DNA of 64,000 nucleotides from Rhinopomastus cyanomelas. Its lineage: Eukaryota > Chordata > Aves > Bucerotiformes > Rhinopomastidae. Below are positions 34,482 to 45,890 of this stretch, piece by piece (position 1 is the stretch's first letter; every line of letters begins with the position of its first letter). The notes below the pieces were generated by a model. It was given only the letters and a program-made list of their open reading frames with translations. It had not been told where the DNA came from and ran no database searches. A program made the position numbers and the translations under genes. The stretch lies in assembly GCA_013400115.1 (NCBI GenBank), contig VXBP01009023.1, positions 1 to 64,000 of the forward strand. The letters are read 5' to 3'.

Positions 34482-36962
34482 CGTATCCAGCAGAGCGGGC
34501 GTCTCCGGCTGCGTCTCCTTTCCCGCAGGGACGGGTGGAGGCGGCGGCGGGAAGTTGGGGCTGAAAACCATCAGGTCGCTCTTGCCCGCGCCGTCCGACA
34601 CGCACAGGCTCCGGCTCTGGCGCTGCGAGTACGACCAGCTCCCCACTTCGCTCGCGCACACCAGCGTCGTCGGACCGGCACCCGACAGCACGGCCGAACG
34701 CGGCCAACACCGCGACCCAACGTACAGCAACAGTGCCAGCACGAACACGCTCGACACCGCGCAGATGGCCACCACCAGCCACACGTTCGTCGCCCACTCA
34801 GACACACCCACACCACCAGCAGCTCCCGCAGCAACCGCCGCCCCACTCCACACCGATGACGAGGAGGAGCCCGCAGACGCCTGCACCGTCTCACTGCCCT
34901 CCACCAGCGACACGCTCAGCGTGGCCGTGACCGAGAGCGGCGGCTCCCCGTGGTCGCGCACCACGATCACCAGCCTCTGCCGAGGGCCGTCCGCCTCCTC
35001 CAGCGCCCGCGTCGTGCTCACCTCGCCGCTGTACAGCCCCACGCGGAACGCGCCCTTCCCACGCGGCTCCAACAGCTCGTAGCGCAGCCACGCGTTGTAC
35101 CCAGAGTCCGCGTCCACCGCGCGGATCTTCGCCACCACCTGACCCGCCGGCGCACCCCACGACGCCCACGCCCACAGCGATCCCGGCTCCAAAAACGACG
35201 AACCCTCGCCCGACAACACCCCGCCCGCGCCTGCACCCGCTCCGCCGCCCGCCGCAAGCAGCAGCGACGGCGCGTTGTCGTTCTCGTCCACCACAAACAG
35301 CTGCACCGTGGCGTTGCCCCACAGCGGCGGCTCCCCCGCGTCCACCGCGCGCACCTCGAACTGCAGCACCTGCACCTCCTCGTAGTCCAGCGGCTGCAGC
35401 GCCCACAGGCGACCGCTCTCCGCCTCCACCGACACGTAGCTCGACGCCGGCCGCCACCCGCCGCCCGACACCGCGCCGCCGCCGCCGCCCTCCGACAGCG
35501 AGTAGCTCACGCGACCGTTGCCCGCCTCGTCCGGGTCCCGCGCCCACAGCCGCGCCAGCTCCGCGCCCGCCGCGTTGTTCTCCCGCGCCAGCACCGTGTA
35601 CACGGCCTGCGCGAACGACGGCGCGTTGTCGTTCACGTCCGACACCGGCACACGCACCACGCGGCTGGCGCGCAGCGCCGGCGAACCGCCGTCCTCCGCA
35701 CGCACCTCCACCTCGTACTCCGACACACGCTCCCGGTCCAGCGCCTCCCGCAGCACCAGCGAGTACGAGCCCGCGAACGTCGACACCAGACCGAACGGCG
35801 ACGCCGGCCACAGCAAGCAGCGCACGCGACCGTTCGCCCCCGAGTCCCGGTCCGACACGCTCAGCAGAGCCACCACCGTCCCCACCGCCGCGTCCTCCGA
35901 CACCGGCACCGACAGCGACGTCACACGCACCTCCGGCGCGTTGTCGTTCACGTCCACCACCTCTACCACCACTTTGCAGTGACCCGACAGCGGAGAAATT
36001 CCCTTGTCTTCAGCCCTAATATTCAGGTGGTAAAAAGAAACTGTTTCAAAATCCAGCATCTCTTTCAGTCTGATCTCTCCCCTTTTCGCATCGATACTGA
36101 AAACATCTGAGGCAGAGGGTGGAACAACACTGTCAATTTTGTAAATCACTTCTCCATATATTCCAGTGTCCGGATCTTCAGCTTCCAGCCTGAGCACCAA
36201 AGAGCCAGGTTCCGAATCTTCTGGCAGCTGCACTTTATACACCGACTGGTTGAATTGGGGAGCGTTGTCGTTCACATCCAGCACCGAGATCACCAGCTCC
36301 ATCGTCCCCGACAGAGACGGACGGCCACCGTCACTCGCCGTCAATAACAACCGGTGCTCAGGCACCGTCTCACGGTCCAGCGCTTTGGTGAGCACCAGGA
36401 ATAAAGACTCCCCGAATACCTCGGTTTTTTGAAAATCCAACCCGAAGTGCTCGCTGGGGCTCAGAGTGTACGAGAGCTGCGCGTTAGAGCCCACATCGGC
36501 ATCCGACGCGCTCTCCAGCGGGAAACGAGAACCCGGCAGCGTGGTGAATTCTGCGATGCTGAGGTTCTTCTGGGCGGCGGGGAAGACCGGGGCGTTGTCG
36601 TTGATGTCGGTGACCTCCAGCTCCACGTGGAAGACGCGCAGCGGCCGCTCCAGCAGCACCTCCAGCCTCAGGGCGCACGGCGCGTCCTTCCCGCACAGCT
36701 CCTCCCGGTCCAGGCGCGAGCTCACCACCAGCGCCCCGCTCGCACCGCTCACCTCCACGCTCGCCCGCCGGCCCTGCGGCACCAGCCGCAGCCGCCGCGA
36801 CTCCGCCTCGCCCGCCTCCAGACCCAGGTCCTGCGACAGACGGCCCACCACCGTCCCGGCCTTCGCCTCCTCCGGCACCGAGTACCGCACCTGACCGACC
36901 ACCAGCGCCCACACCGCATGCACCACCAGAACACGTAGCAACGAACCCCCACACACGGCCAT
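34482..36962 (-). CDS. PCDHA: PCDHA variable exon V2
   Basis: Complete, 827 codons; start at 36962 (MAVCGGSLL); donor is GTTAGT (34481-34476) rather than the GTCAGT of its siblings. The EC1/EC2 linker is AAQKNLSIAEF, the EC2 loop QKTEVFGESLF, and EC3 is nearly identical to V3. The stalk between EC6 and TM is unlike all siblings: SSSSSVWSGAAVAAGAAGG instead of a GIGGM-type stalk, so this segment has diverged or come from another donor. An extra Gly lies in the EC5-EC6 linker (AAGGGAGAG). As in V3, the 5'UTR frame is open into the CSE without an ATG. Confidence 0.95.
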
Positions 36963-37119
36963 CGACCCCAACCGACCGACGGATCCCGAACGGTCCCCAC
37001 ACAGCCCGCACCCACCGGCTCTCCTCTCCGGCTCCCCGGTCCGCCCCCCCCTGCTCTCACAGCCGGGTTCTTCGCCGCACCGGGGCGGGACTGTCTCGCC
37101 GCTCCGCCGCCGTTTCTGA

Positions 37120-37166
37120 GCCTGCAGCGACACCGTGTGCTGCTCCCACGCCTCGCACGCACCCCG
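37120..37166 (-). promoter_or_regulatory. PCDHA: CSE/CGCT-box promoter element of V2
   Basis: It lies 158 bp upstream of the V2 ATG, with the core and the distal GGTGCGTGCGAGG segment on the gene strand. The 5'UTR is V4-like. Confidence 0.87.
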
Positions 37167-37636
37167 ACACAGATGTGTTTCACTTAAGGCTCTTCTTTCC
37201 TTTCACCATTTTCAGTTTTTTTGCACCTTTCTTGTCTGTTTTTCCTCCTTTGTTTCCATTTTCGTTGCATGGATTTATTCTTTCTGTAATCCTGTAAGTT
37301 TTTTCCCCCTCTTTCTTTAATGCTTTCTCTTCTATGGTCTTTCTTGTCTTTCTTGTTTCCTGTGCTGCTTTCCAATTCCACCACTGCCTTTTTTTTTTTT
37401 TTGCTTTTGTGTTAGCTCTTTAGCACTTTCTTTTTAAATTTTCTCTTTTTCTACTATATTTTCTTCCTGCTCCTTTTCTCTTTTCCTGGTTTGTTTTTTT
37501 TTTAACCTGTTCCTCCTGTATTTCTTTCTTCTTGAATTTCAAGTGTCCTGATCGTGCCTCTCCCTCTCTTACCCTTCTCATTTCTTTGGCCCCATTCGCA
37601 GACCTGCAGCTGCCGACGGTGTGGGATGTATTCATC

Positions 37637-37676
37637 AAAGCCGGAGCCATCAATAATAATTACGGGGCATCAAGTT
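37637..37676 (-). promoter_or_regulatory. Conserved upstream element 2, V2 copy
   Basis: 'AAAGCCGGAGCCATCAATAA' then 'TAATTACGGGGCATCAAG' on the plus strand, the clearest copy. It carries a TAATTA homeodomain-type core. Confidence 0.62.
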
Positions 37677-37895
37677 AATTATGGGCATCATGTCCAGAAG
37701 CCGGGTCTCTAATCTATCCAGAAGCTGATAAACACCGACCAATTAACATCGACGCGTAATTTGACTCTTCTCATTGTCATGTTGCCTCCTTCCTTAGTTA
37801 CTTTTTATCTTCGTTACTTCCGAGCCTCTTCCAAAGAATGAAATGCCTTCTGATTTCTTTGGTCATTTCACTCCTGTCCTCCATTTCTGTGAGTA

Positions 37896-37945
37896 GTGAC
37901 AGTGTCAGGGCTGGACTGTAAGCTTCTTTAGCGTCTCTTCCTCTC
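37896..37945 (-). promoter_or_regulatory. Conserved upstream element 3, V2 copy
   Basis: 'GTGACAGTGTCAGGGCTGGA' followed by 'CTGTAAGCTTCTTTAGCG'. Confidence 0.5.
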
Positions 37946-38208
37946 TTTTCTTCCTCTCTATGGCTCCACCCATTCTTCGCTTTTCTTTTTCTGCATTTTC
38001 CCTTCTCTCCTTCTCTGTTCCCCGATTTTAATTGTCTTCCTTTCCCCGTCCTGCACGCCTCCCGTTTTTATGTCGTTGCTTCTTTGTCTCCCTAACCAAC
38101 ATGTTTTCTCTATGATTACACCAGTCTCTCCGTGGAGCACTGACATGACATTTGGCAAGAGCTCCCATTCCTCGCTATGTTCCATCTCTTTAAACAGGGA
38201 ACAATCAT

Positions 38209-39394
38209 AGAATCATAGAATCATTACGGATCGGAAGGGACCTCGAAAGATCATCTAGTCCAATCCGCCTGCAACAGCAGGATCACCTAAACCAAGTCAC
38301 ACAGGAACCCATCCAGTCAGGTCTTGAATATCTCCAGTGAGGGAGACTCCACAACCGCCCTGGGCAGCCTGTTCCAGTGCTCCATCACCCTCACCGTGAA
38401 GAAGTTCCTTCTCAGGTTGATGTGGAACCTCCTATGTTCCAGCTTACAACCATCGCCCCTTGTCCTATCACTACATGACACCGACAACAGCCCAGTGCCA
38501 TCCTCCTGACACCCACCCCTCAAATATTTGTAGACATTAATGAGGTCACACCTCAGTCTCATCTTCTCCAAGCTAAAGAGACCCAGCTCCCTCAACCTCT
38601 CCTCATAAGGGAGGTGTTCCACCTCTCTTATCATCTTTGTTGCCCTACGCTGAACTCTCTCCAGAAGCTTCACATCCCTCNNNNNNNNNNNNNNNNNNNN
38701 NNNNNNNNNNNNNNNNNNNNNNNNNNNNNNNNNNNNNNNNNNNNNNNNNNNNNNNNNNNNNNNNNNNNNNNNNNNNNNNNNNNNNNNNNNNNNNNNNNNN
38801 NNNNNNNNNNNNNNNNNNNNNNNNNNNNNNNNNNNNNNNNNNNNNNNNNNNNNNNNNNNNNNNNNNNNNNNNNNNNNNNNNNNNNNNNNNNNNNNNNNNN
38901 NNNNNNNNNNNNNNNNNNNNNNNNNNNNNNNNNNNNNNNNNNNNNNNNNNNNNNNTTTGTGAAGCCACGCTGACTGTCCCTAATGACCCTCCTGTCCTTG
39001 ATGTGCCCGGAAACAGCCTCTAGTACAAATTGTTCCATCATCTTTCCTGGGATGGAGGTGAGGCTGACCAGTCTATAGTTACCTGGGTCTTCCTTCTTTC
39101 CCTTTTTAAAGATTGGGGTAACATTTGCTATTTTCCAGTCCCTAGGCACCTCCCCTGCTTCCCAGGACCTAGCAAAGATGATGGAGAGCGGCCTAGCAAT
39201 GACTTCCGCCATCTCCCTCAGCACACGCGGGTGCATCCCATCTGGGCCCATAGATTTGTGCACATCCAGTTTGATCAACTTATCCCTAACCCAATCCTCA
39301 TCAACCAAGGCAGGCTCAGCTGTTGCCTCAACCTCCTCTGTAGTCTGGGGTCTAATGTCAAGACAACCCTTAGCAGTATAGACAGATGCAAAGA
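38209..39394 (-). mobile_element. CR1 LINE, interrupted by an assembly gap
   Basis: The 3' end is at 38209 (AGAATCATAGAATCATTACG). Minus-strand frames 38673-38317 (LLERVQRRATKMI, VMEHWNRLPRAV) and 39308-38956 (GPDGMHPRVLRE, ANVTPIFKKGKK, RLVSLTSIPGK) are the C-terminal part and the fingers/palm of the CR1 polymerase; the 275-N gap hides the catalytic segment between them. Target duplication AATCAT at 38203-38208 and 39395-39400. The empty paralogous site is at about 18020-18040. Confidence 0.93.
38681..38955. other. Assembly gap (275 N) inside a CR1
   Basis: The gap lies in the RT domain. A full CR1 would need roughly 0.6 kb here by comparison with 31900-32700, so the gap is probably under-sized. 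Confidence 0.75.
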
Positions 39395-39400
39395 AATCAT

Positions 39401-42351
39401 CCCGCTTTCCTCCAGTGTATGCATAACAAAGAGAAAATTTATTCCTTTTGCCTCTCCTTCCTTCCCCTTCTGGAAGCAGAGAGCACTATTCAGCCCTTCT
39501 CTTCTCAAGGAAAACAATACACCACCTCCTGAAACACAAGCACCGGTATTTGAGTGTCTCTGCAAACAGGCGCAAATGAACACATAGACAGGGAAGTCTT
39601 TCTTTAGAGAACTGACAGGCGTCACAGAACAGCACACCAATCCTCCTTCTCTCTCAAATACACGGTGTCACCAGAACTACAGAGCACTTTCCATACATGT
39701 TGATTCCTTCAGGTTTACTTTCCGTCTTCAGTTTCATTTCCACCTTCCTGTTGAAAAATAGACCTCCTACTTCTCCTTTCAGGCAGAAATGCATAGCCAG
39801 TGCAACACAGAAGGAACCTCCAGAACCATAGGCATTAGACCCCATGGGCAATACAGAATGAACCTCCAGGCCCAAGGACATTACTCCTCATGGAATACCT
39901 CTCACTCAGAAACATGATCCACTTATCACAGAGACAACAGAACCCACGACACTAATACCATGGCATTGTCACTGGGAAAATCCCCTTGACATACCACACA
40001 TCCATTCTGCAAAATGTATTAAGGTCCCTTCCCCATCTGTGATAGCAGCCAGCTCCTCAGGCTCTGCCTTTAAGTAGCAGAAAACGAAGAAGATTACGAT
40101 GGTCCTTTGCTGATCCACACTAACAGACATTAGAATCCAGGTAACATGCAGTCACTGCAGCATGAATAAACCATTATTTAATAGAAACAAAAGCACCTCT
40201 ATCACTGTCAACGTCTTAAGATGCAAGCATTGTACATGTAGAATCATTGGATTGTTCTTAAAAAAACAAAGAACCCTACAAAACCCACCAAGTTTCAGAA
40301 CAGTAGAAATGGTATTAAAGGACATCTTCAATTTTCAGTGTAAGAGATTACTCAGGAGCTTGTACAGAACAAAAGTTCTCATGTTCTCAGGAAGTGTTTT
40401 AAATTGCTATGGAGTGTACGGTGCTCACTTATGTACTTTGAGTATAAGGACAGTAGGAGGGAGACCTGCTTCACGTAGCCTATCGAAAAACAGGAAGGTA
40501 ACTCTGCAGCATCCTCACTGAGAACATATACAGAGCGCTGAGGGAACTGGATAATGTAGTTTCCAAATCACTCCTTTGAAAATTCACAACAGTCAAATGA
40601 AGTCCCCCAGAACTTTGAAAACAAATGTACTGCTTCAGTTTTATAACAAGGGTAGACTTTTTTTTCAACAGTGCAAGAGCTGATGCTATAGCACAGGATG
40701 CACAGAGAGATGGCAGATGCCACGCCACCTGGAAAAAATTCCAGGTCAGTTTGACCAGTCTCTTGAGCAACCTGATCTCCTTGAAGATGCCCCTGCTCAA
40801 TGCAGAAGGGTTTATCTACAGGATCTTTAACAGTCAGTTCCATACCAAACCATTCTGTTATTTCCTGAGTGCCCACGACATCCAATTCAAGAAAAACATT
40901 AAGGTCCTTCTACATGTGCTTGTTGCAAATTGTTGTAGCAGTTTCCAGAAGCTGCATAAAAGCAACAAGAGCAAGTACTGCTACTGTACTAGTCCAACAC
41001 ACTCAACATTCAATTAATCCAATGTAAAGACACAGATATAATTCTGCTCCTCTTTAATGAAGGTCCCACGAGCGCAGAATCTTCAGGAAGGAGCAACTTA
41101 CCTGTTGCATCACTCATTGCTTCTTAAGGAAAAAAAAGACTATCTGGAGAGAAGACTTGCTTCTAAGGCACATTTTCCTCTAAAATTATTAGCAATTTTG
41201 GGGAAGCAAGACACAAAAAAAAAATCACTCACACACTCCAAAAGCTTTGAAATTGTTGAATAGCATACAGTCGTCCCTTATGCATTTGTGTAACAGGATA
41301 GCAAACGGGGTACCAGTGGTCTGATGATGTTCTTGCAATATCACCCTCTGCACTGTGCAGGGGGAAAAACACCCACATCACTGAAAGCTAAGTATCCAAT
41401 ACTCTACAGACCATGGATGCCAAAAATCTGTTGTCTACAGTTCATTCACTGTTCCAAACACAACGCCTGCAGTGCAGCTCCACCTCAGGCTTTCCTCTAG
41501 ACAGCCTTCATTCCCCTCTGTGACATACATTCTCAAATCAAGTATATATTCCCCCATATCTCTGTTACTACTACACCGTTCATGCTCTTCATAATGAATG
41601 ACAGTTATTAAAGACAAATCTTCCCATAGCTCAAGACCACCCTGCATATGAGAAAATGGCCAAGCCCTACTCAGTAACACTGTCACATTCATCTCACTGA
41701 ATAAGCCACAGATTGCTTTCCATTGCAAGGCTCAATCCCACTTTTCCAGACTCTTCCATCAATTAAACCAACATAAAAATCACACAGATGGAAGTAAGTA
41801 CACGCTGTACAGAAAAATCTCTGCATCCAACCCTTCTGCTATGACAAGACTTCAGCTATGGGAGATGAAACCTGGGAAGCAATGTTACACCTACTGCTAA
41901 TACAAGACCAAGTCTAAATGACAAACAGTTAATTATTTCATGCTTACAGAGATCAATCATAAATTGAGTAAGAGAAACAATACATGGACGATAAAAATTA
42001 CTATTCTGCAGAAAAGTTTTAATAACATTGTCAGCAGACATCAACACGTTTACATAACGCCTATAGGACAGTCGCCACCACAGCCTGTGCTGTCTTCAGA
42101 AAGTTTGCGAGGAAATGCTACACAGCGGCAAACAACACTCTCGAGAAAACTGACCTCAGGGCACCCTCAGCCCCACTCACACCCTTAAGCAGTCAGTATC
42201 CAAGGAATAACCGCGGTTCAAATCAGCAATTAAACGGGGAGAAAAGAGCGAGAATGGGGAAGAGAGTCGGAGCAATAGCGTGACAGAAGATTGTCAGGAC
42301 TGAATACTGGAATCTAAGGTCTGAAGGGGCAAGAAAGGGAGGGCCACTGAC
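39401..42351. other. Intergenic unit DNA and 3' flank of V1
   Basis: 39401-40560 parallels 23780-24700 and 29830-30600. 40640-41010 matches 12800-13190. 41430-41760 parallels 13560-13900. 42148 holds the 'CTGACCTCAGGGCACCCTCA' flank; the last 140 bp are almost identical to the V3 flank. No exon recognised; frames here are short and do not recur. Confidence 0.55.
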
Positions 42352-44835
42352 CGTGTCCAGCAGAGCGGGCGTCTCCGGCTGCGTCTCCTTCCCCGCAGGG
42401 ACGGGTGGAGGCGGAGGTGGTGGGAAGTTGGGGCTGAAAACCATCAGGTCGCTCTTGCCCGCGCCGTCCGACACGCACAGGCTCCGGCTTTGGCGCTGCG
42501 AGTACGACCAGCTCCCCACTTCGCTCGCGCACACCAGCGTCGTCGGACCGGCACCCGACAGCACGGCCGAACGCGGCCAACACCGCGACCCAACGTACAG
42601 CAACAGCGCCAGCACGAACACGCTCGACACCGCGCAGATGGCCACCACCAGCCACACGTTCGTCGCCCACTCAGACACACCCACTGCAACAGCAGCAGAT
42701 CCAGCTCCGCCCTGCGCCATCCCTCCAATCCCTGCTGACGAGCCCGCAGACGCCTGCGCCGTCTCGCTGCCCTCCACCAGCGACACGCTCAGCGTGGCCG
42801 TGACCGAGAGCGGCGGCTCCCCGTGGTCACGCACCACGATCACCAGCCTCTGCCGAGGGCCGTCCGCCTCCTCCAGCGCCCGCGTCGTGCTCACCTCGCC
42901 GCTGTACAGCCCCACGCGGAACGCGCCCTTCCCACGCGGCTCCAACAGCTCGTAGCGCAGCCACGCGTTGTACCCAGAGTCCGCGTCCACCGCGCGGATC
43001 TTCGCCACCACCTGACCCGCCGGCGCACCCCACGACGCCCACGCCCACAGCGATCCCGGCTCCAAAAACGACGAACCCTCGCCCGACAACACCCCGCCCG
43101 CGCCCGCACCCGCTCCGCCAGCCGCAAGCAGCAGCGACGGCGCGTTGTCGTTCTCGTCCACCACAAACAGCTGCACCGTGGCGTTGCCCCACAGCGGCGG
43201 CTCCCCCGCGTCCACCGCGCGCACCTCGAACTGCAGCACCTGCACCTCCTCGTAGTCCAGCGGCTGCAGCGCCCACAGGCGACCGCTCTCCGCCTCCACC
43301 GACACGTAGCTCGACGCCGGCCGCCACCCGCCGCCCGACACCGCGCCGCCGCCGCCGCCCTCCGACAGCGAGTAGCTCACGCGACCGTTGCCCGCCTCGT
43401 CCGGGTCCCGCGCCCACAGCCGCGCCAGCTCCGCGCCCGCCGCGTTGTTCTCCCGCGCCAGCACCGTGTACACGGCCTGCGCGAACGACGGCGCGTTGTC
43501 GTTCACGTCCGACACCGGCACACGCACCACGCGGCTGGCGCGCAGCGCCGGCGACCCGCCGTCCTCCGCACGCACCTCCACCTCGTACTCCGACACACGC
43601 TCCCGGTCCAGCGCCTCCCGCAGCACCAGCGAGTACGAGCCCGCGAACGTCGACACCAGACCGAACGGCGACGCCGGCCACAGCAAGCAGCGCACGCGAC
43701 CGTTCGCCCCCGAGTCCCGGTCCGACACGCTCAGCAGAGCCACCACCGTCCCCACCGCCGCGTCCTCCGACACCGGCACCGACAGCGACGTCACACGCAC
43801 CTCCGGCGCGTTGTCGTTCACGTCCACCACCTCCACCACCACTTTGCAGTGACCCGAGAGAGGCAGCGTCCCCCTGTCTCTCGCTTCTATTACAATCTCG
43901 TAGTTATCCATTTCTTCGTAGTCTAAATTCCCTTGAAGTCTGATTTCTCCCTTCTTCTCGTCGATACTGAACATTTCCTTTACTTTAGCAGACACACGCC
44001 TACCAAACTGATATGTAATGTCGCTGTTGATCCCTTCGTCCAAATCTGTGGCATTCAGTGTCATTAACAGAGTCCCAGGCTTTGAACCCTCTAAGAATTT
44101 GACTTTATACACCGATTGATTGAACTGGGGAGCGTTGTCGTTTGCATCCAACACCGAGATCACCAGCTCCATTGTCCCCGACAGGGACGGACGGCCACCG
44201 TCACTCGCCGTCAACAACAACCGGTGCTCAGGCACCGTCTCACGGTCCAGCGCTTGCATTAAAACGAGAGACAAAGACTCGCTCTGGTCATTACTTTCTT
44301 GATGATCGAGACGGAAATATTCGCTTGGGCTCAGGGTGTACGAGAGCTGCGCGTTAGAGCCCACATCGGCATCCGACGCGCCCTCCAGAAGGAAACGGGA
44401 ACCGGGTAGCGTGGTGAATTCCGCGATTTTAAAGGTTTCTTCCTTCACGGGGAAGACCGGGGCGTTGTCGTTGATGTCGGTGACCTCCAGCTCCACGTGG
44501 AAGACGCGCAGCGGCCGCTCCAGCAGCACCTCCAGCCGCAGGGCGCACGGCGCGTCCTTCCCGCACAGCTCCTCCCGGTCCAGACGCGAGCTCACCACCA
44601 GCGCCCCGCTCGCCCCGCTCATCTCCACGCTCGCCCGCCGGCCCTGCGGCACCAGCCGCAGCCGCCGCGACTCCGCCTCGCCCGCCTCCAGACCCAGGTC
44701 CTGTGACAGACGGCCCACCACCGTCCCGGCCTTCGCCTCCTCCGGCACCGAGTACCGCACCTGACCGACCACCAGTGCCCACACAGCCTGACCGACCACC
44801 AGCACCCGCAGCAACGAAACCCAGCACACGGCCAT
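42352..44835 (-). CDS. PCDHA: PCDHA variable exon V1 (first of the array)
   Basis: Complete, 828 codons; start at 44835 (MAVCWVSLL); donor GTCAGT (42351-42346). The signal peptide is one residue longer than in siblings (VLVVGQAVWAL). The EC1/EC2 linker VKEETFKIAEF, EC2 RLDHQ and all of EC3 (VKFLEGSKPGTLL, GRRVSAKVKEMF) nearly duplicate V5, but the EC2 loop is ESNDQSES against KNYHKES in V5. EC4 onward is interchangeable with V2-V5. No further variable exon lies to the right, so by position this is the most distal alternative promoter of the array in the window. Confidence 0.95.
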
Positions 44836-45006
44836 CGACCCACGCCGATCTATCCGCGATCCCAACCAGGCCTCCGCACAGCTCCGCGACTCCGCCCGCA
44901 CCCACCGGGTTTCCTCTCCAGCTCCCCGGTCTGTCCCCTTTCACTGACAGCCGGGTTCTTCTCCGCACTGGGAGGAGCCGCCTCCCCGCTCCGCCGCCGT
45001 TTCTGA

Positions 45007-45050
45007 GCCTGCAGCGACACCGTGTGCTGCTCCCACTCCTCGCACACTCC
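45007..45050 (-). promoter_or_regulatory. PCDHA: CSE/CGCT-box promoter element of V1
   Basis: It lies 172 bp upstream of the V1 ATG. Core conserved; the distal part reads CTCGCACACTCC on the plus strand (one change from CGCACGCTCC). The 5'UTR is more diverged than in other exons. Confidence 0.87.
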
Positions 45051-45054
45051 CAAC

Positions 45055-45890
45055 ACGTACTCCGCGTTTGTAAGTCCTCTCTCGCTATCTCACTTCTCCT
45101 TTCCGTTTTTTCTCCCCTCCTTATTTTTTTACTTTCGTTTGACTGCTCTTTCTTCGCATAGATTCTTTCATTTCCTTCTTATTTCTCTTTCGTCCTTTTT
45201 AATCCTTTTTCTCTATCTTCTTTTCTTCCTTCCTGCCTGTGTTCTTCTTCCTCCTTTTTGTTTTTATCTTCTTTCCCCTTGTGATTCTTGCTCTGCCATT
45301 CCCATGTCTTTACTCTCTTTGATCTTCCTTTTCCATTTCTTTCTTCCACATATCCTCCTGCGCTGCTACAGAGACCATCGAAGCCGGAGCCATCAAAGCT
45401 AATTGCGAGACATCAGCGGTAATTACCGGCATTCGTTTCCGAGTGCAAAGAACGCTGTAAGGGAACCAATTTCGTTCCACACCTGGAGTTGACGTTTCAT
45501 TCTTTTTCCTTTTTCCAACCATCTTTCTTCCTTAAATTACTTCCTTGTTTCATTCCTTCCTAGCACCTTTCTATCCCCTTTCTCTTCTTCACTTTCATTC
45601 TTTCTTTACCACTTTCTGTTCCACCACCATTTCTGTGTACTGATGCAGCATTCCTGCAGTAGCTCGTTTATAATTTCTTCCTGTTTCTTCCTTTCTGTTT
45701 TCTTTCTTCCCGTTGATTGATTTATTTTTCTGAGCTTTTTTTACCTCTCTGCATTGTTCATTAGTTCCTATTTTCCCTCTTTCTCCTCAACTTCTGTTTC
45801 CTGTTCTACATCTCCATCCTCACCACCCCGTTCTTCTGGTTTTGTCTGTTTTATCTCCCGTTTTATCTTTGCCTGGAAGCACCAAGAGAG
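45055..45890 (-). other. Upstream tract of V1, purine-rich on the gene strand
   Basis: T/C-rich on the plus strand. Element 2 at 45379; the third block is of the CTCGTTTATAATTTCTTCC type (45660-45685), as in V6 and the off-window exon. Confidence 0.6.
45379..45420 (-). promoter_or_regulatory. Conserved upstream element 2, V1 copy
   Basis: 'CGAAGCCGGAGCCATCAAAG' then 'CTAATTGCGAGACATCAGCG', 372 bp from the CSE. Confidence 0.6.

Larger units (their letters stand above)
37170..38202 (-). other. Upstream tract of V2, purine-rich on the gene strand
   Basis: The longest T/C-rich tract, with a T14 run near 37387 and a T10-type run near 37495. Element 2 is displaced to 517 bp from the CSE by this expansion. 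Element 3 at 37896; 'tgacatgacatttggcaag' block at 38141. No gene seen. Confidence 0.6.

Noticed and set aside
4987..44835. PCDHB or PCDHG identity
   Set aside because: The tail motifs VGSWSYSQ and KSDLMVFSP, and the NLSIAE linker after EC1, are alpha-type. Gamma and beta tails differ, and beta exons end in a stop codon rather than a donor.
4987..44835. Direct-repeat array of CRISPR or satellite type
   Set aside because: The repeats are kilobase-scale gene units with coding constraint, not short direct repeats.
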